A stretch of DNA of 64,000 nt, taken from Nitrososphaerota archaeon (GTDB lineage: Archaea > Thermoproteota > Nitrososphaeria > Nitrososphaerales > Nitrosopumilaceae). Shown here piece after piece: positions 8,529-18,657 of this stretch. The notes under the pieces are model-generated. The model worked only from the letters and a program-made list of their open reading frames with translations, did no database searches and was not told where the DNA came from. A program made the translations under genes and the position numbers. The stretch lies in contig JAGWFS010000004.1 of NCBI GenBank assembly GCA_028867785.1, forward strand, positions 124,001 through 188,000. The letters run 5' to 3'. The first letter of the stretch is position 1; every line of letters begins with the position of its first letter.

Positions 8529-8542
8529 CATAATATAAAACT
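8529..8542 (-). promoter_or_regulatory. TATA box of the P1/L12 gene
   Basis: On the minus strand AGTTTTATATTATG is centred about 29 nt before the ATG at 8506, predicting a leaderless monocistronic L12 mRNA separate from uL1-uL10. Confidence 0.55.
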
Positions 8543-8583
8543 ATGGAGATTCGCACTTGCAAAAAAGCAAATGTTTCTTGTAT

Positions 8584-9096
8584 CTAGTGGAGAATTTTTA
8601 GACTTCGACAGACAGAATACATGTATCTCTTGAGATCTTTGTCATACAACGTATCCATCCTTTGTTTCAAGACTCTTTTTGCTTGATCTTTTTCTTGTCC
8701 ATCAGGTAAAGAAAGTACGTTGCCTATCAATTCTGGAATAGATTCCCTAATCCATCCAGTAAGTATGTTGTACAAAGTCTTGTGAAGTTTCTCCACAGGA
8801 TCGGTACTTGTGTCCAAAATTCCTGTAAAGTTATCATATTCTACTCGATAAATCAAGGCAAAGACAATCTCTTTTGGAGTGGGATCTTTCAGTATCTGTT
8901 CGGATTGCGGGCCGGATTTTCCCTGAGAAACTTTGTTCTTTAGGCCAACTGCGTTTACTATGATACCGTTTACCCCTATTTTGGAATTTTCCACTCCGGT
9001 CACAATACCAATAATCATATCCCTATAGTCCCCGTTCTGCTGGGAGGTGAAGACATAGTCTCCTTCTTTCCAGCCTTTCTTTTCGAATAGAAACAT
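8584..9096 (-). CDS. Conserved-looking hypothetical protein, soluble
   Basis: 170 residues, no signal peptide or membrane segment. The N-terminal half ([41 protein letters not shown]) looks like a small beta-barrel; the C-terminal half (from about residue 90) is predicted mostly helical and charged. I do not recognise the family and assign no function. It is divergent from alaS across a 77-bp gap and downstream of it lies the L12 promoter on the same strand. Confidence 0.7.
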   Translation of the reverse strand: MFLFEKKGWKEGDYVFTSQQNGDYRDMIIGIVTGVENSKIGVNGIIVNAVGLKNKVSQGKSGPQSEQILKDPTPKEIVFALIYRVEYDNFTGILDTSTDPVEKLHKTLYNILTGWIRESIPELIGNVLSLPDGQEKDQAKRVLKQRMDTLYDKDLKRYMYSVCRSLKILH

Positions 9097-9141
9097 AAGA
9101 AAATCTCGAAAAAGATCATATTTAATCTGTTGTTTCAGAAT

Positions 9142-9150
9142 GCTTAATAT
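9142..9150 (+). promoter_or_regulatory. TATA box of alaS-leuS
   Basis: GCTTAATAT lies about 28 nt before the alaS ATG at 9174, again fitting a leaderless transcript. Confidence 0.5.
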
Positions 9151-9173
9151 CCTTCAGAACAAAAACCTGTGAA

Positions 9174-11879
9174 ATGGACAAGAGTCAGATTCTTGCCAAG
9201 TTTTCATCAGAGCCAGACAGGTATTACAAGGTCGCTCTTTTTGAAAAGGAGGGATTCAAAAGAAAAACTTGTTCCAAGTGTAAGCGTTATTTCTGGACGT
9301 TAAATGATAACCGAAATGTCTGTCCAGATCATTTGGAGGATAGCTATTCCTTCATAGGCAGTCCGCCGACCAAAAAACGATTTGACTATACACAAGCCTG
9401 GAAGGAAGTAGAGTCTTTTTTTGTAGATAACGGACACAAGTCGGTAAGCAGATATCCAGTGGTATGCAGATGGAGAGATGATCTTTATTTTACAATTGCC
9501 TCGATAGTTGATTTCCAAAGAGTCATGGGTTCAAAAGTTGTCTTTGAGTTTCCAGCAAATCCCTTGATAGTACCTCAGACATGTCTTAGATTCAAAGACA
9601 TTGAAAATGTCGGTGTAACAGGAAGACATTTTTCAAGTTTTTGCATGATTGGGCAACACAGCATACCAAACTCTCAAGGATACTGGAAAGACAGGTGTGT
9701 AGATCTTGACTTTCGACTGCTCACCAATAAATTTGGAATCAGCAAAGAGGAGATAGTTTTTGTTGAAGACGTTTGGGCAGGCGGTGGTTCTTTTGGATCA
9801 TCGCTTGAATATTTTGTACGCGGATTAGAGCTGGGCAATGCAGTATTTACAGAGTTCCAAGGCGAGCTTGAAAACTATTCCGTGTTGGACCAAAAAATAA
9901 TAGACATGGGAGCAGGACTTGAGCGATTTGCATGGATTACCATGGGAACTCCGACTGCCTACGACTGTTGTTTTGGCCCCATAACAGAACACATGATGGA
10001 AAAGATAGGGATAGACACAGGCTCTGATATGATATCAAAGTATTTCAGGGCCATAGCAAAGGCGCTATCCGAGTCTGGCGACCTTTCAATTGCGAGAAAA
10101 AGCGCAGCCACACTGTCAGGAATTGATAGCGCAGGAATGGACAAGATGATCTCCCCCCTAGAGGGAATCTATCTCATAGCAGACCACCTGAGAACTCTGG
10201 TGTTTGCCATCTCCGACGGAGCACTGCCAAGCAACGCGGGGGGAGGATACAACCTTAGAATGATACTGAGGCGCACTCTGGCTACAATGGATAGGTTTGG
10301 CTGGAATTTCGATCTCAATGAACTAATCGACCTTCATGTGGACTATCTAAAATCAACATATCATGAGCTTGAAGTAACACGAAATGATGTCAAGATAATC
10401 ATCGGAATAGAAAAAGAGCGCTACAAGGAATCTCGGGTGAGAATGGCGAACATTGCAAATACGTTAAGATCGCAAAACAAGAAACTATCAGTGGACGACT
10501 TGATTCGGCTGTACGAATCAGATGGAATAACGCCAGACTTTCTAAAAGAGACTCAGATAATTCCAGAGATTCCGTCTACATTTTATGAAAAGCTGTCCGA
10601 ATTACACCAATCAGAAAAAGCCGAAAAAACAGTACAGCTGGACTTGGACAAAGTTCCAGACACTGATCTCCTATACTACAAGGAAGACCCACATGAGTTT
10701 GAGGCCAAGGTGCTCAAAGTGACAGACGGAAAATATGTGGTGCTTGACAGAACGTCATTTTACCCAAGGGGAGGCGGTCAAGAGCCTGACCATGGAAGAA
10801 TTGGCAATTATGACGTCATAGATGCGAATAAACACGGCAATACAGTAGTTCACGAAACAAAAGGCGGAGCTCCAAAAGAAGGAGAGACCGTGAAATGCAA
10901 GATAGACGAGGCAAGACGGTATGGAATTACACGGCATCATACAAGTACGCACGTAGTTAATGCATCGGCAAGGAACATTCTTGGTTCGTGGATTTGGCAG
11001 CATTCGGCGTTTAAAGAACAAGATTACGCAAGACTTGACATAACTCATCACTCGAATCTCACAGAAGAAGAGATAACAAAAATAGAAGACTTTGCAAACC
11101 TTGCTATTCGAAAAGACGTGCCTATCCTCATCAATGAATTTGACCGTGGGGACGCAGAGCAAAGATACGGATTTAGAATATACCAAGGGGGCGTAGTGCC
11201 GGTGAAGATGGTCAGGATTGTAAACATCAATGGTCTTGATGTAGAGGCATGCGGTGGCACGCATGTGAGCAAGACTGGCGAGCTTGGCCTGATCAAAATT
11301 ACAAAGTCAGAACGAATCCAAGACGGTGTCGTAAGACTAGAGTTTGTTGCAGGAGAGGCTGCAATCAAATACACGCAAAACCAAGACAGGAAGATATCTC
11401 AGATTGTCAAGTCACTTGGTTCAAGCAAGGAAAAGATGCTGGAGTCATTTGAGCACGTTGTCAGAGACGGCGAAGATGCAAAAAAGAAGATCAAGCAGAT
11501 AATAAAGAGAACATCAGAATCATCTGCAAAAGCTGCCATAGCACAAGCAAAAAACCTTGGAAATGTCAAGCTGTTTAGTACAATAGAAGAGGATCTAGAC
11601 GACGAGTACCACATTGCAGTTGGCGAGCAGGCAGTAAGCCTTGACAAGTCTCTCATTTACTGCGCCTTGATAATAAAAAATGGCTCAATTCTCATAGTTG
11701 CGTTTTCAGGCTCTGAAGCTGTAAAGACAAAGAAGGCTGGAGACCTGGTCAGGGATGTAGCCAAAGTGCTTGGCGGTTCAGGCGGCGGAAAGGACACATT
11801 TGGGCAGGGAGGAGGAAAGGATGTTCTCAAAATAAAGGATGCATTAATTGCTGCCGAGCAATCCATTCTTGGAAAGTGA
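9174..11879 (+). CDS. alaS: Alanyl-tRNA synthetase
   Basis: 901 residues, full length for the archaeal type. It starts with the archaeal zinc-like segment (CSKCKRYFW and a later Cys/His pair, residues about 33-55), then the class II catalytic domain. The editing domain carries HHTSTH near residue 589 and CGGTH near residue 692, the zinc ligands that hydrolyse Ser- and Gly-tRNA(Ala). The glycine-rich end of C-Ala (GGSGGGKDTFGQGGG) closes the protein. The next gene, leuS, begins 6 nt after the stop, so the two synthetases share a transcript. Confidence 0.97.
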   Translation: MDKSQILAKFSSEPDRYYKVALFEKEGFKRKTCSKCKRYFWTLNDNRNVCPDHLEDSYSFIGSPPTKKRFDYTQAWKEVESFFVDNGHKSVSRYPVVCRWRDDLYFTIASIVDFQRVMGSKVVFEFPANPLIVPQTCLRFKDIENVGVTGRHFSSFCMIGQHSIPNSQGYWKDRCVDLDFRLLTNKFGISKEEIVFVEDVWAGGGSFGSSLEYFVRGLELGNAVFTEFQGELENYSVLDQKIIDMGAGLERFAWITMGTPTAYDCCFGPITEHMMEKIGIDTGSDMISKYFRAIAKALSESGDLSIARKSAATLSGIDSAGMDKMISPLEGIYLIADHLRTLVFAISDGALPSNAGGGYNLRMILRRTLATMDRFGWNFDLNELIDLHVDYLKSTYHELEVTRNDVKIIIGIEKERYKESRVRMANIANTLRSQNKKLSVDDLIRLYESDGITPDFLKETQIIPEIPSTFYEKLSELHQSEKAEKTVQLDLDKVPDTDLLYYKEDPHEFEAKVLKVTDGKYVVLDRTSFYPRGGGQEPDHGRIGNYDVIDANKHGNTVVHETKGGAPKEGETVKCKIDEARRYGITRHHTSTHVVNASARNILGSWIWQHSAFKEQDYARLDITHHSNLTEEEITKIEDFANLAIRKDVPILINEFDRGDAEQRYGFRIYQGGVVPVKMVRIVNINGLDVEACGGTHVSKTGELGLIKITKSERIQDGVVRLEFVAGEAAIKYTQNQDRKISQIVKSLGSSKEKMLESFEHVVRDGEDAKKKIKQIIKRTSESSAKAAIAQAKNLGNVKLFSTIEEDLDDEYHIAVGEQAVSLDKSLIYCALIIKNGSILIVAFSGSEAVKTKKAGDLVRDVAKVLGGSGGGKDTFGQGGGKDVLKIKDALIAAEQSILGK

Positions 11880-11885
11880 TGGAAG

Positions 11886-14756
11886 ATGGATTGGACAGCA
11901 ATTGAGGAGAAATGGAGGCAAAGATGGGAGGATGAGAAGCAGTTTCAAAGCGACCCTGATGAGAGAAAGAAATTCTTTGTCACAGTAGCATATCCTTATC
12001 CCAACTCGCCACAGCACATCGGACATGGCAGGACATACACGCTGGCTGATGTGCATGCAAGGTTCATGCGCATGTCAGGATACAACGTATTATTTCCAAT
12101 GGGATTCCATTATACCGGAACTCCAATTCTTGGCATGGCCAGAAGAGTTCAGGAAAATGATGCAGGTCTAATTGATGCATTTAAAACTCTGTACAAAGTT
12201 CCTGAAGAAAAGATAAAGGAGTTTTCAGAGCCGGTAAAGATTGCGGACTATTTCCACCAAGAGATCAAGGCTGGAATGATAGAGATGGGATACTCGATAG
12301 ACTGGAGAAGAGAATTTACCACAATAGATCCCTTTTACAACAAATTCATCGAGTGGCAATTCAAGAAACTAAAAGAAAAGGGGCTTGTCATACAAGGCAC
12401 GCATCCAGTAGGATGGTGTCCAAAGGACCAGAACCCCGTGTCACAGCATGATACGCTTGGAGACATTGAGCCAAGCTTTACAGAATATACAGTCATCAAA
12501 TTCAAGTACGGCAGCTATGTTTTGCCAACAGCGACACTTCGACCAGAGACAATATTTGGAGTGACCAATCTCTGGGTAAATCCAAATGTCAATTATGAGA
12601 TTGCCAAGGTAGACAGCGAAGAGTGGATAATCAGTTCAGAGTGCGCTACAAAGTTAGGATTTCTCAATAAAAAAATAACAAAGACTGGAAACATTTCAGG
12701 CACCGAACTTGTAGGTAAAAAAGTAAAGGTTCCGGAAAGAAACGACGAGGTCTACATACTGCCTGCCACATTTGTTGAAAGCAACAATGGTACAGGCGTA
12801 GTAATGTCAGTGCCGGCTCATGCCCCATTTGACTATCAGGCATTGGATGACCTCAAAAGAGAGGCATCAGAGTACCACAACATCGCGCCTCTTGCAGAGA
12901 TAAAGCCAATCTCAATAATAGAGACAGAAGGATATGGCGAGATTCCAGCAAAGGATGTAATCGAGAAACTCGGAATCACAAACCAAGAAGATCCAAAACT
13001 CGAAGAGGCCACAAAAGAACTTTACTCAAAGGAATTCTACGGTGGCAGGCTGAAACAGAACACAGGCAGGTTTGCTCACAAAGCAGTTGCGGATGCAAAA
13101 GAAGAGGTCAAGAAACGGATTCTCGACAACTGCAATGCAGACATTTTGTATGAACTAAACGAAGGCGTGGTAAAGTGCAGGTGTGGTGCAGAGTGTGTCG
13201 TGAAACTTTTGGACAACCAATGGTTCCTCAATTATTCAAACCCAGAGTGGAAAGAGAATGTGCATTCCTGGATAAACGAGATGAAGATACTTCCTGAAGA
13301 GATCAGAAACGAGTTCAACCATGTTGTAGACTGGCTAAAAGAGAGGGCTTGCGCAAGGCAGCATGGTCTTGGAACAAAACTTCCATGGGACAAAAACTGG
13401 ATAATAGAGAGTTTGTCAGATTCTGTCATCTACATGTCATACTATACAATAGCAAAATATGTCAACGCAGGAGAAATAAAACCAGACAATATTTCAGATT
13501 CGTTCTTTGATTACATCTTTCTTGAAAAAGGAGACTTGGAAAAAATATCTTCAGAATACAAGATTTCAAAAGAAAAACTTGAGAATGTGAAAAAAGAATT
13601 CCAGTACTATTATCCTGTTAACGCAAGACATTCAGGCAGGGACCTTGTGCCAAACCACCTAACATTTTTCATCTTCAACCATATAGCCATATTCCCAAAA
13701 AAATATTGGCCGGAAGAAATAGTTGTCAACGGCTCAGTCCTGATGGATGGAAAAAAAATGTCAAAATCCATGGGAAACATAATACCGCTCAGAGATGCCA
13801 TCAGGGTACACGGTGCAGATTCCATCAGACTTGCAATTTTGATTTCAGCAGAATTGCTCCAGGATGCAGACTTTAACCAAGAGGCAGTACGCGGAATTAA
13901 AAACAAGCTTGAGAACATGCTTGACGAGTGCTCTAAATACAAGACTGCAAATGAAACATCACTTGCACAAGAAGACAAGTGGATTTACAGTCGCCTGCAG
14001 CAGTTGATTGCAAAGGCAACCGTCTCAATCCAGAAGATGAGACTAAGGGAGGCACTTCACTATGTCTTGTATGAGTTTGACTCGGACATACAGTGGTATC
14101 TCAAGAGAGTTGAGGCGAAAAGCAGATCAGACCAAGCAGGAATATTGCGCAAGGTGTTTTCTACCCGAGTTGCAATGCTTTCCCCGTTTGCGCCACATGC
14201 TGCAGAAGAGGCGTGGTCAAGGCTTGGAAATCAAGGGCTTGCATCAAAATCTTCCTGGCCTGTTCCAGATGACGCAAAGATCGACTTGCTTTCAATCCAG
14301 TCAGAGGATCTTCTAAAGGCAACGTTAGATGATATCAAGAACATAATCAAGGTAACGAAGATCATTCCAAAGAAGATTACAATATACACTGCAGCTGCAT
14401 GGAAGGTAAAGGCATACCAGAAAATACTGGCGCAGGTAGCAGGCGGCGATGTCAACATTGGCACCATCATAAAATCCCTGATAGCAGACAGCGAGACGGT
14501 TGAGATAAAAAAAGATCCGGATTTTGTCAAAAAGACGGTCAATGATATTTTATCGGAATCCCAAGACAGCAGAGACTCGAAAAATAAAGTTGGCGCAGTG
14601 TACGAGACAGAGACGCTGTCAGAACTTGGGTCTTTGATAAAAAGCGAATACGGCGTAGACTTTCAAGTTTTTTCCGAGACTGATCAAGCCAAGTATGATC
14701 CAAAGAACAAGGCAAGGACATCTAGACCATACAAGCCTGCCATCTTGATAGAATAG
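11886..14756 (+). CDS. leuS: Leucyl-tRNA synthetase
   Basis: 956 residues, class I synthetase of the archaeal/eukaryotic LeuRS type. Seen: the HIGH-like signature HIGHGRTY near residue 43, the CP1 editing domain starting around TATLRPETIFGVTN (residues about 215-230), and KMSKSMGN near residue 624. The C-terminal extension used by archaeal LeuRS to contact the long variable arm of tRNA(Leu) is present. It is cotranscribed with alaS. Confidence 0.97.
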   Translation: MDWTAIEEKWRQRWEDEKQFQSDPDERKKFFVTVAYPYPNSPQHIGHGRTYTLADVHARFMRMSGYNVLFPMGFHYTGTPILGMARRVQENDAGLIDAFKTLYKVPEEKIKEFSEPVKIADYFHQEIKAGMIEMGYSIDWRREFTTIDPFYNKFIEWQFKKLKEKGLVIQGTHPVGWCPKDQNPVSQHDTLGDIEPSFTEYTVIKFKYGSYVLPTATLRPETIFGVTNLWVNPNVNYEIAKVDSEEWIISSECATKLGFLNKKITKTGNISGTELVGKKVKVPERNDEVYILPATFVESNNGTGVVMSVPAHAPFDYQALDDLKREASEYHNIAPLAEIKPISIIETEGYGEIPAKDVIEKLGITNQEDPKLEEATKELYSKEFYGGRLKQNTGRFAHKAVADAKEEVKKRILDNCNADILYELNEGVVKCRCGAECVVKLLDNQWFLNYSNPEWKENVHSWINEMKILPEEIRNEFNHVVDWLKERACARQHGLGTKLPWDKNWIIESLSDSVIYMSYYTIAKYVNAGEIKPDNISDSFFDYIFLEKGDLEKISSEYKISKEKLENVKKEFQYYYPVNARHSGRDLVPNHLTFFIFNHIAIFPKKYWPEEIVVNGSVLMDGKKMSKSMGNIIPLRDAIRVHGADSIRLAILISAELLQDADFNQEAVRGIKNKLENMLDECSKYKTANETSLAQEDKWIYSRLQQLIAKATVSIQKMRLREALHYVLYEFDSDIQWYLKRVEAKSRSDQAGILRKVFSTRVAMLSPFAPHAAEEAWSRLGNQGLASKSSWPVPDDAKIDLLSIQSEDLLKATLDDIKNIIKVTKIIPKKITIYTAAAWKVKAYQKILAQVAGGDVNIGTIIKSLIADSETVEIKKDPDFVKKTVNDILSESQDSRDSKNKVGAVYETETLSELGSLIKSEYGVDFQVFSETDQAKYDPKNKARTSRPYKPAILIE

Positions 14757-14800
14757 CTAGCCACATCTTTTTTATTAGGTCATTTTAGGTATAAGCTCGT

Positions 14801-15808
14801 TTGAAGATAGCTGTCGTAGGAGTAGGAGTTGCCGGTGCATACCTTCTTGCAAGATTGAAGAAACAACACGAGGTAGTAGGCTTTGAGAGAAGCACCGTAG
14901 AAAACCACGACTCCATATGCGCCTGGGGTACCACAAGGGGTCCCATGGAGGAGTTTGCAAAAAAGTGTGACCTTGACTTTAATGATTATCTGATACATGA
15001 CGGAAAGAAGATGTACATCAGCATGAACTCTGACCAGTTTACAATCAAGCTGATGGGGCTGTGTACATACAACAAGATAGGTCTGATAAAAGACATGGCA
15101 AAGGACTGCAAGATAAACTACGGCAAGGCTCCAAAGATTGAGGATTTGGAATCCGAATTTGATATCATAATAGATGCCACGGGATTTCACAGGTCTTATC
15201 TGCCAAGGCTTCCGCAAGATTTCCACCTGCCCACATATCAATACAAAGTGGAATATGAGAACGGTGTTCCTTTTGACGACTTTTATCTCAAGCCATTCTC
15301 ATCGATGAGCGGCTATTTCTGGTATTTCCCTCTTGGAAAAAACATTGCACATATTGGTGCCGGCGACAAGAACAGAAACCACATTGTGGAGACTGATGCA
15401 TTCTTGAAAAAACATGGCGGCAAGATAATCAAGACGGTTGGAAGGCCGATTCGACTTGCAACACCTGACATGTGCGAGCCATTTTACCATGGCAAAGTGG
15501 TTGGAGTCGGAGAATCAATAGGTACCGTATATCCGCTTCTTGGAGAGGGAATCATTCCAAGCATGACATGCGCAGACATATTTGTAGACAACCTTGGAAA
15601 CAACGAGAAATACAGGAAAAAGGTGTTGGAAAAGTTTGCAATATACTCCAGGGTTCTGTCTTTTGTAAGAAGCAAGATGGACAGCAAGTTTGGCATGCTG
15701 AAAAACTTTGCAGATCTGATAGCAATTTACAGATACATGAAGAAGAACGAGTGGAGATTCGGGATGGAAATTAGAATGGCCGACATGATGAAGGTAGCTA
15801 AGGCCTAA
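14801..15808 (+). CDS. FAD-dependent geranylgeranyl-reductase family protein
   Basis: 335 residues. The N-terminus is a Rossmann FAD motif (VVGVGVAGAYLL, then an acidic end of strand 2) and a late segment, VGVGESIGTVYPLLGEGI, is the second FAD-binding motif of the geranylgeranyl reductase/p-hydroxybenzoate hydroxylase fold. Family members saturate isoprenoid chains of archaeal lipids or quinones, or hydroxylate rings; the substrate here cannot be assigned. Start is TTG at 14801, which puts the FAD strand at the very N-terminus as usual. It overlaps the convergent Cys-cluster gene by 4 nt. Confidence 0.85.
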   Translation: MKIAVVGVGVAGAYLLARLKKQHEVVGFERSTVENHDSICAWGTTRGPMEEFAKKCDLDFNDYLIHDGKKMYISMNSDQFTIKLMGLCTYNKIGLIKDMAKDCKINYGKAPKIEDLESEFDIIIDATGFHRSYLPRLPQDFHLPTYQYKVEYENGVPFDDFYLKPFSSMSGYFWYFPLGKNIAHIGAGDKNRNHIVETDAFLKKHGGKIIKTVGRPIRLATPDMCEPFYHGKVVGVGESIGTVYPLLGEGIIPSMTCADIFVDNLGNNEKYRKKVLEKFAIYSRVLSFVRSKMDSKFGMLKNFADLIAIYRYMKKNEWRFGMEIRMADMMKVAKA

Positions 15809-16512
15809 AAGCTCATACTTACATAGCCAAAATTTTCACGATTTGTCCTGTTTGAGCTCATCGTATAGTCGTAAATGATCTTTGAATATTCTGCAAGGAC
15901 TCCTCTCATCTCATCAATTGACTTTGCAAAATAAAATCCAGGACAGTCGCCTGTAAACTGGAATGCTGCGTGCACGCGTGCCTTTCCTTTCTCGTTTTCA
16001 AGCCATGACGAGAACGGATACAGATAGCAGACCCCCGGCCTTGACGGGTGGAGACCACAGTAGCCCTTGTCATCAAGAAACCTGCATCTGATGTGTGTGC
16101 CGTCTTCTGCCTCAGCCTCATCGGGTTTTCGCTTGAGGTTGATCATTGTCATGATTATAGAATCTCCTGCAGGTCCTCTTTCCTCCCACGTGTTCACATT
16201 GGTTTCTTTTTTTACAAAATCAGATACCCTGTCATACCTGAGATTCTTGCTGATTGTTATCAGATCACCCGAGGTGAGAGGAAGCCTACCCTGCCTGTTG
16301 CAGCAGTTGTGACAGTCAGGCCAGTAGCACTTCCATATGACATATCCGCTATCTGCTTGCAGGTACGGTATGTGAAATATCACGTCATTTACTTTGATCT
16401 GAAAATCTGATGCGTCAGTTCTTTTTCCCAAGATGAAATCACGAATCACGGGTTCAATCTTCCAGTCCTTTGATAACATTTCAAGCGATTCTTCAATTTT
16501 GCTTTGCATCAA
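15805..16512 (-). CDS. YkgJ-like cysteine-cluster protein
   Basis: 235 residues. Cysteines fall in two groups: CYWPDCHNCC near residue 60 and CRFLDDKGYCGLHPSRPGVC around residues 135-155. This CxxxxCxxCC plus CxnCxHxxRPxxC pattern is that of the YkgJ/FliB-like zinc or iron-sulfur cluster family, whose biochemical role is mostly unknown. ATG start at 16512; divergent from the next small gene across 36 bp, and its 3' end overlaps the flavoprotein gene on the other strand. Confidence 0.82.
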   Translation of the reverse strand: MMQSKIEESLEMLSKDWKIEPVIRDFILGKRTDASDFQIKVNDVIFHIPYLQADSGYVIWKCYWPDCHNCCNRQGRLPLTSGDLITISKNLRYDRVSDFVKKETNVNTWEERGPAGDSIIMTMINLKRKPDEAEAEDGTHIRCRFLDDKGYCGLHPSRPGVCYLYPFSSWLENEKGKARVHAAFQFTGDCPGFYFAKSIDEMRGVLAEYSKIIYDYTMSSNRTNRENFGYVSMSF

Positions 16513-16548
16513 CCAATAAATTTATGACAATACTTTTGAACGTTATCA

Positions 16549-16869
16549 ATGTCGAATGAAAAGGGAAAATATGCTTCAGCGACCCAGAACAGACGACTGG
16601 TTTGGGAGAAAGTCATGTGGCCCCTGATCTTGGAGATAAACAACATCAGCTTCACCATGGAGCAATACAAGAAAAAACGCGACGAAGTGTGCAAGGAACT
16701 TGACATTCCATCATCCAGGATAGCCGGGGGATTTGTCTCACTCTTGATCAAGGGAATACTGTACAAGGAAAAGAAGATCTATTCCATTCATTACAGGTTG
16801 ATTCCATATATGAGGCTCAGGGCAGACTGCGACTATGCAACCGCGGTCCGTGAAGCAAGTACGAAATAG
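16549..16869 (+). CDS. Hypothetical protein, winged-helix-like
   Basis: 106 residues, basic, no membrane segment. The central part (ISFTMEQYKKKRDEVCKELDIPSSRIAGGFVSLLIKGILYKEKKIYSIHYRLIP) has the helix-turn-helix then wing rhythm seen in small archaeal DNA-binding proteins, but I cannot place it in a known family. ATG start at 16549, well separated from the divergent Cys-cluster gene. A role as a regulator is inference only. Confidence 0.65.
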   Translation: MSNEKGKYASATQNRRLVWEKVMWPLILEINNISFTMEQYKKKRDEVCKELDIPSSRIAGGFVSLLIKGILYKEKKIYSIHYRLIPYMRLRADCDYATAVREASTK

Positions 16870-16955
16870 ATACTCCAATTCCAACCAAACATTCCTGAAA
16901 TTCATGCGAGAATCTTTCATTAGATTTTATTATGTCATTTTTTGACTGTACTTAG

Positions 16956-17594
16956 ATGAAGTATTACATTGCGGGTATTGTTTTGTTTGCAATATTTGCC
17001 GCTCTTGCGTCGTTTATAGGACATGACAACTCTCTGACAAAACTGGATTATTCTGCATTTACGTCAATAAATAATCCCCAAGGTAAGATAATCAACGAGA
17101 TAATGATTACCCTCACAAAATATGGAAGAGAAGTCGTATGGATAGCTGCTACTGCATTGCTTTTCATATTTGGCGGTAAGGAAGGAAGAAGGGCTGCAGT
17201 CCTGCTTGTCATGGCATTCATCATACTGATACCTCTTGGAACAGCTCTAAAAGATGAGATTGACAGGCCAAGACCAGTTCCAGTGTCACCTGACAACATG
17301 TTGATAAAAGCAGATAACGATCCATCTTTTCCCTCAGGTCATGCGCTGATTGTTTCTGCAGGTGCATTCATCATGCTTGCAAGATTCAACCGGGGAAGAC
17401 AGATCATACCCTCACTGATACTTGCTGTTGAGGCATTCCTTGTTATTTATTCAAGAGTCTATGTTGGAAACCACTATCCTCTTGACGTAATAGGAGGAAC
17501 ACTTGTTGGAACAGGTGTAAGCTCTATCGTAGTAGGATTTAGCAGGCACCTCAATCCAATATTTTCACGCCTTGATTCAATACGCAAAAAGTAA
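16956..17594 (+). CDS. PAP2-superfamily membrane phosphatase
   Basis: 212 residues, about five to six TM helices. The three catalytic motifs of the superfamily are intact: KDEIDRPRP near residues 99-107, PSGH near 125-128, and SRVYVGNHYPLD near 166-177, containing the nucleophilic His, the helper His and Asp. Such enzymes remove phosphate from lipid or isoprenyl pyrophosphates at the membrane surface; in archaea an undecaprenol- or dolichol-phosphate recycling or lipid-remodelling role is plausible. Start at ATG 16956. Confidence 0.9.
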   Translation: MKYYIAGIVLFAIFAALASFIGHDNSLTKLDYSAFTSINNPQGKIINEIMITLTKYGREVVWIAATALLFIFGGKEGRRAAVLLVMAFIILIPLGTALKDEIDRPRPVPVSPDNMLIKADNDPSFPSGHALIVSAGAFIMLARFNRGRQIIPSLILAVEAFLVIYSRVYVGNHYPLDVIGGTLVGTGVSSIVVGFSRHLNPIFSRLDSIRKK

Positions 17595-17616
17595 CTTGCA
17601 ACCTCAGATGCATAGA

Positions 17617-18651
17617 TTACCGATACTCGTCACCACAATCTCCAATTCTTGCAAACAAGTCTCGAGACCGAGATGTGATTCTCTTGACAGATTCGCTGTC
17701 ATCCTTGTCCAGCTTTAGACCAAACGTATATACGTTATCTGACTTGTGCTCTGAGATTCCAAGTCTTACTCCAATTATCACGCCTGCAACTGCAGGCTTG
17801 TCCAGGATGTATCGAGTAGCAACATTTGCTATGCTTGTATGATGCTTCTTTGCAATGTTATCAAGCGTTTCAAGTAATTCCTGAAACAGGCTCCATCCTC
17901 CCCATGCATCAATCATCTGCTTGTATTTTTGCAAGCTTGGTGTGTCAAGATTAGACCGCAAAGGTTCGGATTTGTACAGGTACTTTTCAGACAAGAATCC
18001 TCCCAAAAGCGTTCCATAGGTCAGCAACTTGATTCCACGTTTTTTACAGAAAGGAACCATCTTGACTTCAGGTCTCTGGTCTATGATTGAATATTGCACC
18101 TGGTTTGAGACGGGCTGAAAACCAGTCTCCACTATGGTCTCTACCCTTTCAGTATCAAAGTTTGTCAGTGCCAAGTGTCTTATCTTTCCCTCGTCACGCA
18201 GTCTTGACAGATGATGCAAGGCGTCAAGGTATCTTGTATCATTGTAATCCCACCAATGAAACTGTACTGCGTCGATTGTCTTTACGTTCATCCTGCGTAT
18301 TGATTTATCGATATAATGCTCCACAATGGTTCTAGTCATGGGACCCGGGTTTGGGACAAACTTTGTCAGCGCCTGCATGTTGTCAAGTTCCCTTTCATTC
18401 TTTTTTGCAAGCCTTCGCCTGAATTCCCCGAGATATTCTTCGGCAGGCCCGTAAATGTCTGCCATATCCCAGGTAGTAAATCCAGCGTCATGATACAATT
18501 CCATCTCAGAGACTGCAGCATCTGGATTTATTGCGCCGTGGCCTCCCGCTGTCTGCCACATGCCGTTTAGTATGCGACAGATCCTCAGGTCGGGTGCCAA
18601 TTGTATTGTATCAAGTTTTTTGTTTTCCATGTTTTCTTGTTGTTTTTCCAA
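17617..18651 (-). CDS. Aldo/keto reductase
   Basis: 344 residues with the TIM-barrel AKR pattern: DMADIYGPAEEYLG (catalytic Asp and Tyr) near residue 60, a Lys in ALTKFVP near 94, and HWWDY near 131 as the fourth catalytic residue. The C-terminal NADPH site (SRSRDLFARIG region) is recognisable though divergent. It would reduce aldehydes or ketones. It lies in one direction with a small unknown gene and a zinc alcohol dehydrogenase, so an aldehyde-handling operon is possible. ATG start at 18651 is spaced 6 nt from the upstream gene's stop. Confidence 0.9.
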   Translation of the reverse strand: MEKQQENMENKKLDTIQLAPDLRICRILNGMWQTAGGHGAINPDAAVSEMELYHDAGFTTWDMADIYGPAEEYLGEFRRRLAKKNERELDNMQALTKFVPNPGPMTRTIVEHYIDKSIRRMNVKTIDAVQFHWWDYNDTRYLDALHHLSRLRDEGKIRHLALTNFDTERVETIVETGFQPVSNQVQYSIIDQRPEVKMVPFCKKRGIKLLTYGTLLGGFLSEKYLYKSEPLRSNLDTPSLQKYKQMIDAWGGWSLFQELLETLDNIAKKHHTSIANVATRYILDKPAVAGVIIGVRLGISEHKSDNVYTFGLKLDKDDSESVKRITSRSRDLFARIGDCGDEYR

Positions 18652-18657
18652 TTACAA

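Noticed and set aside
10755-15241. Minus-strand frames of 60-169 codons opposite alaS, leuS and the flavoprotein gene
   Set aside because: Antisense to well-supported genes, Cys- and Tyr-rich nonsense-like products.
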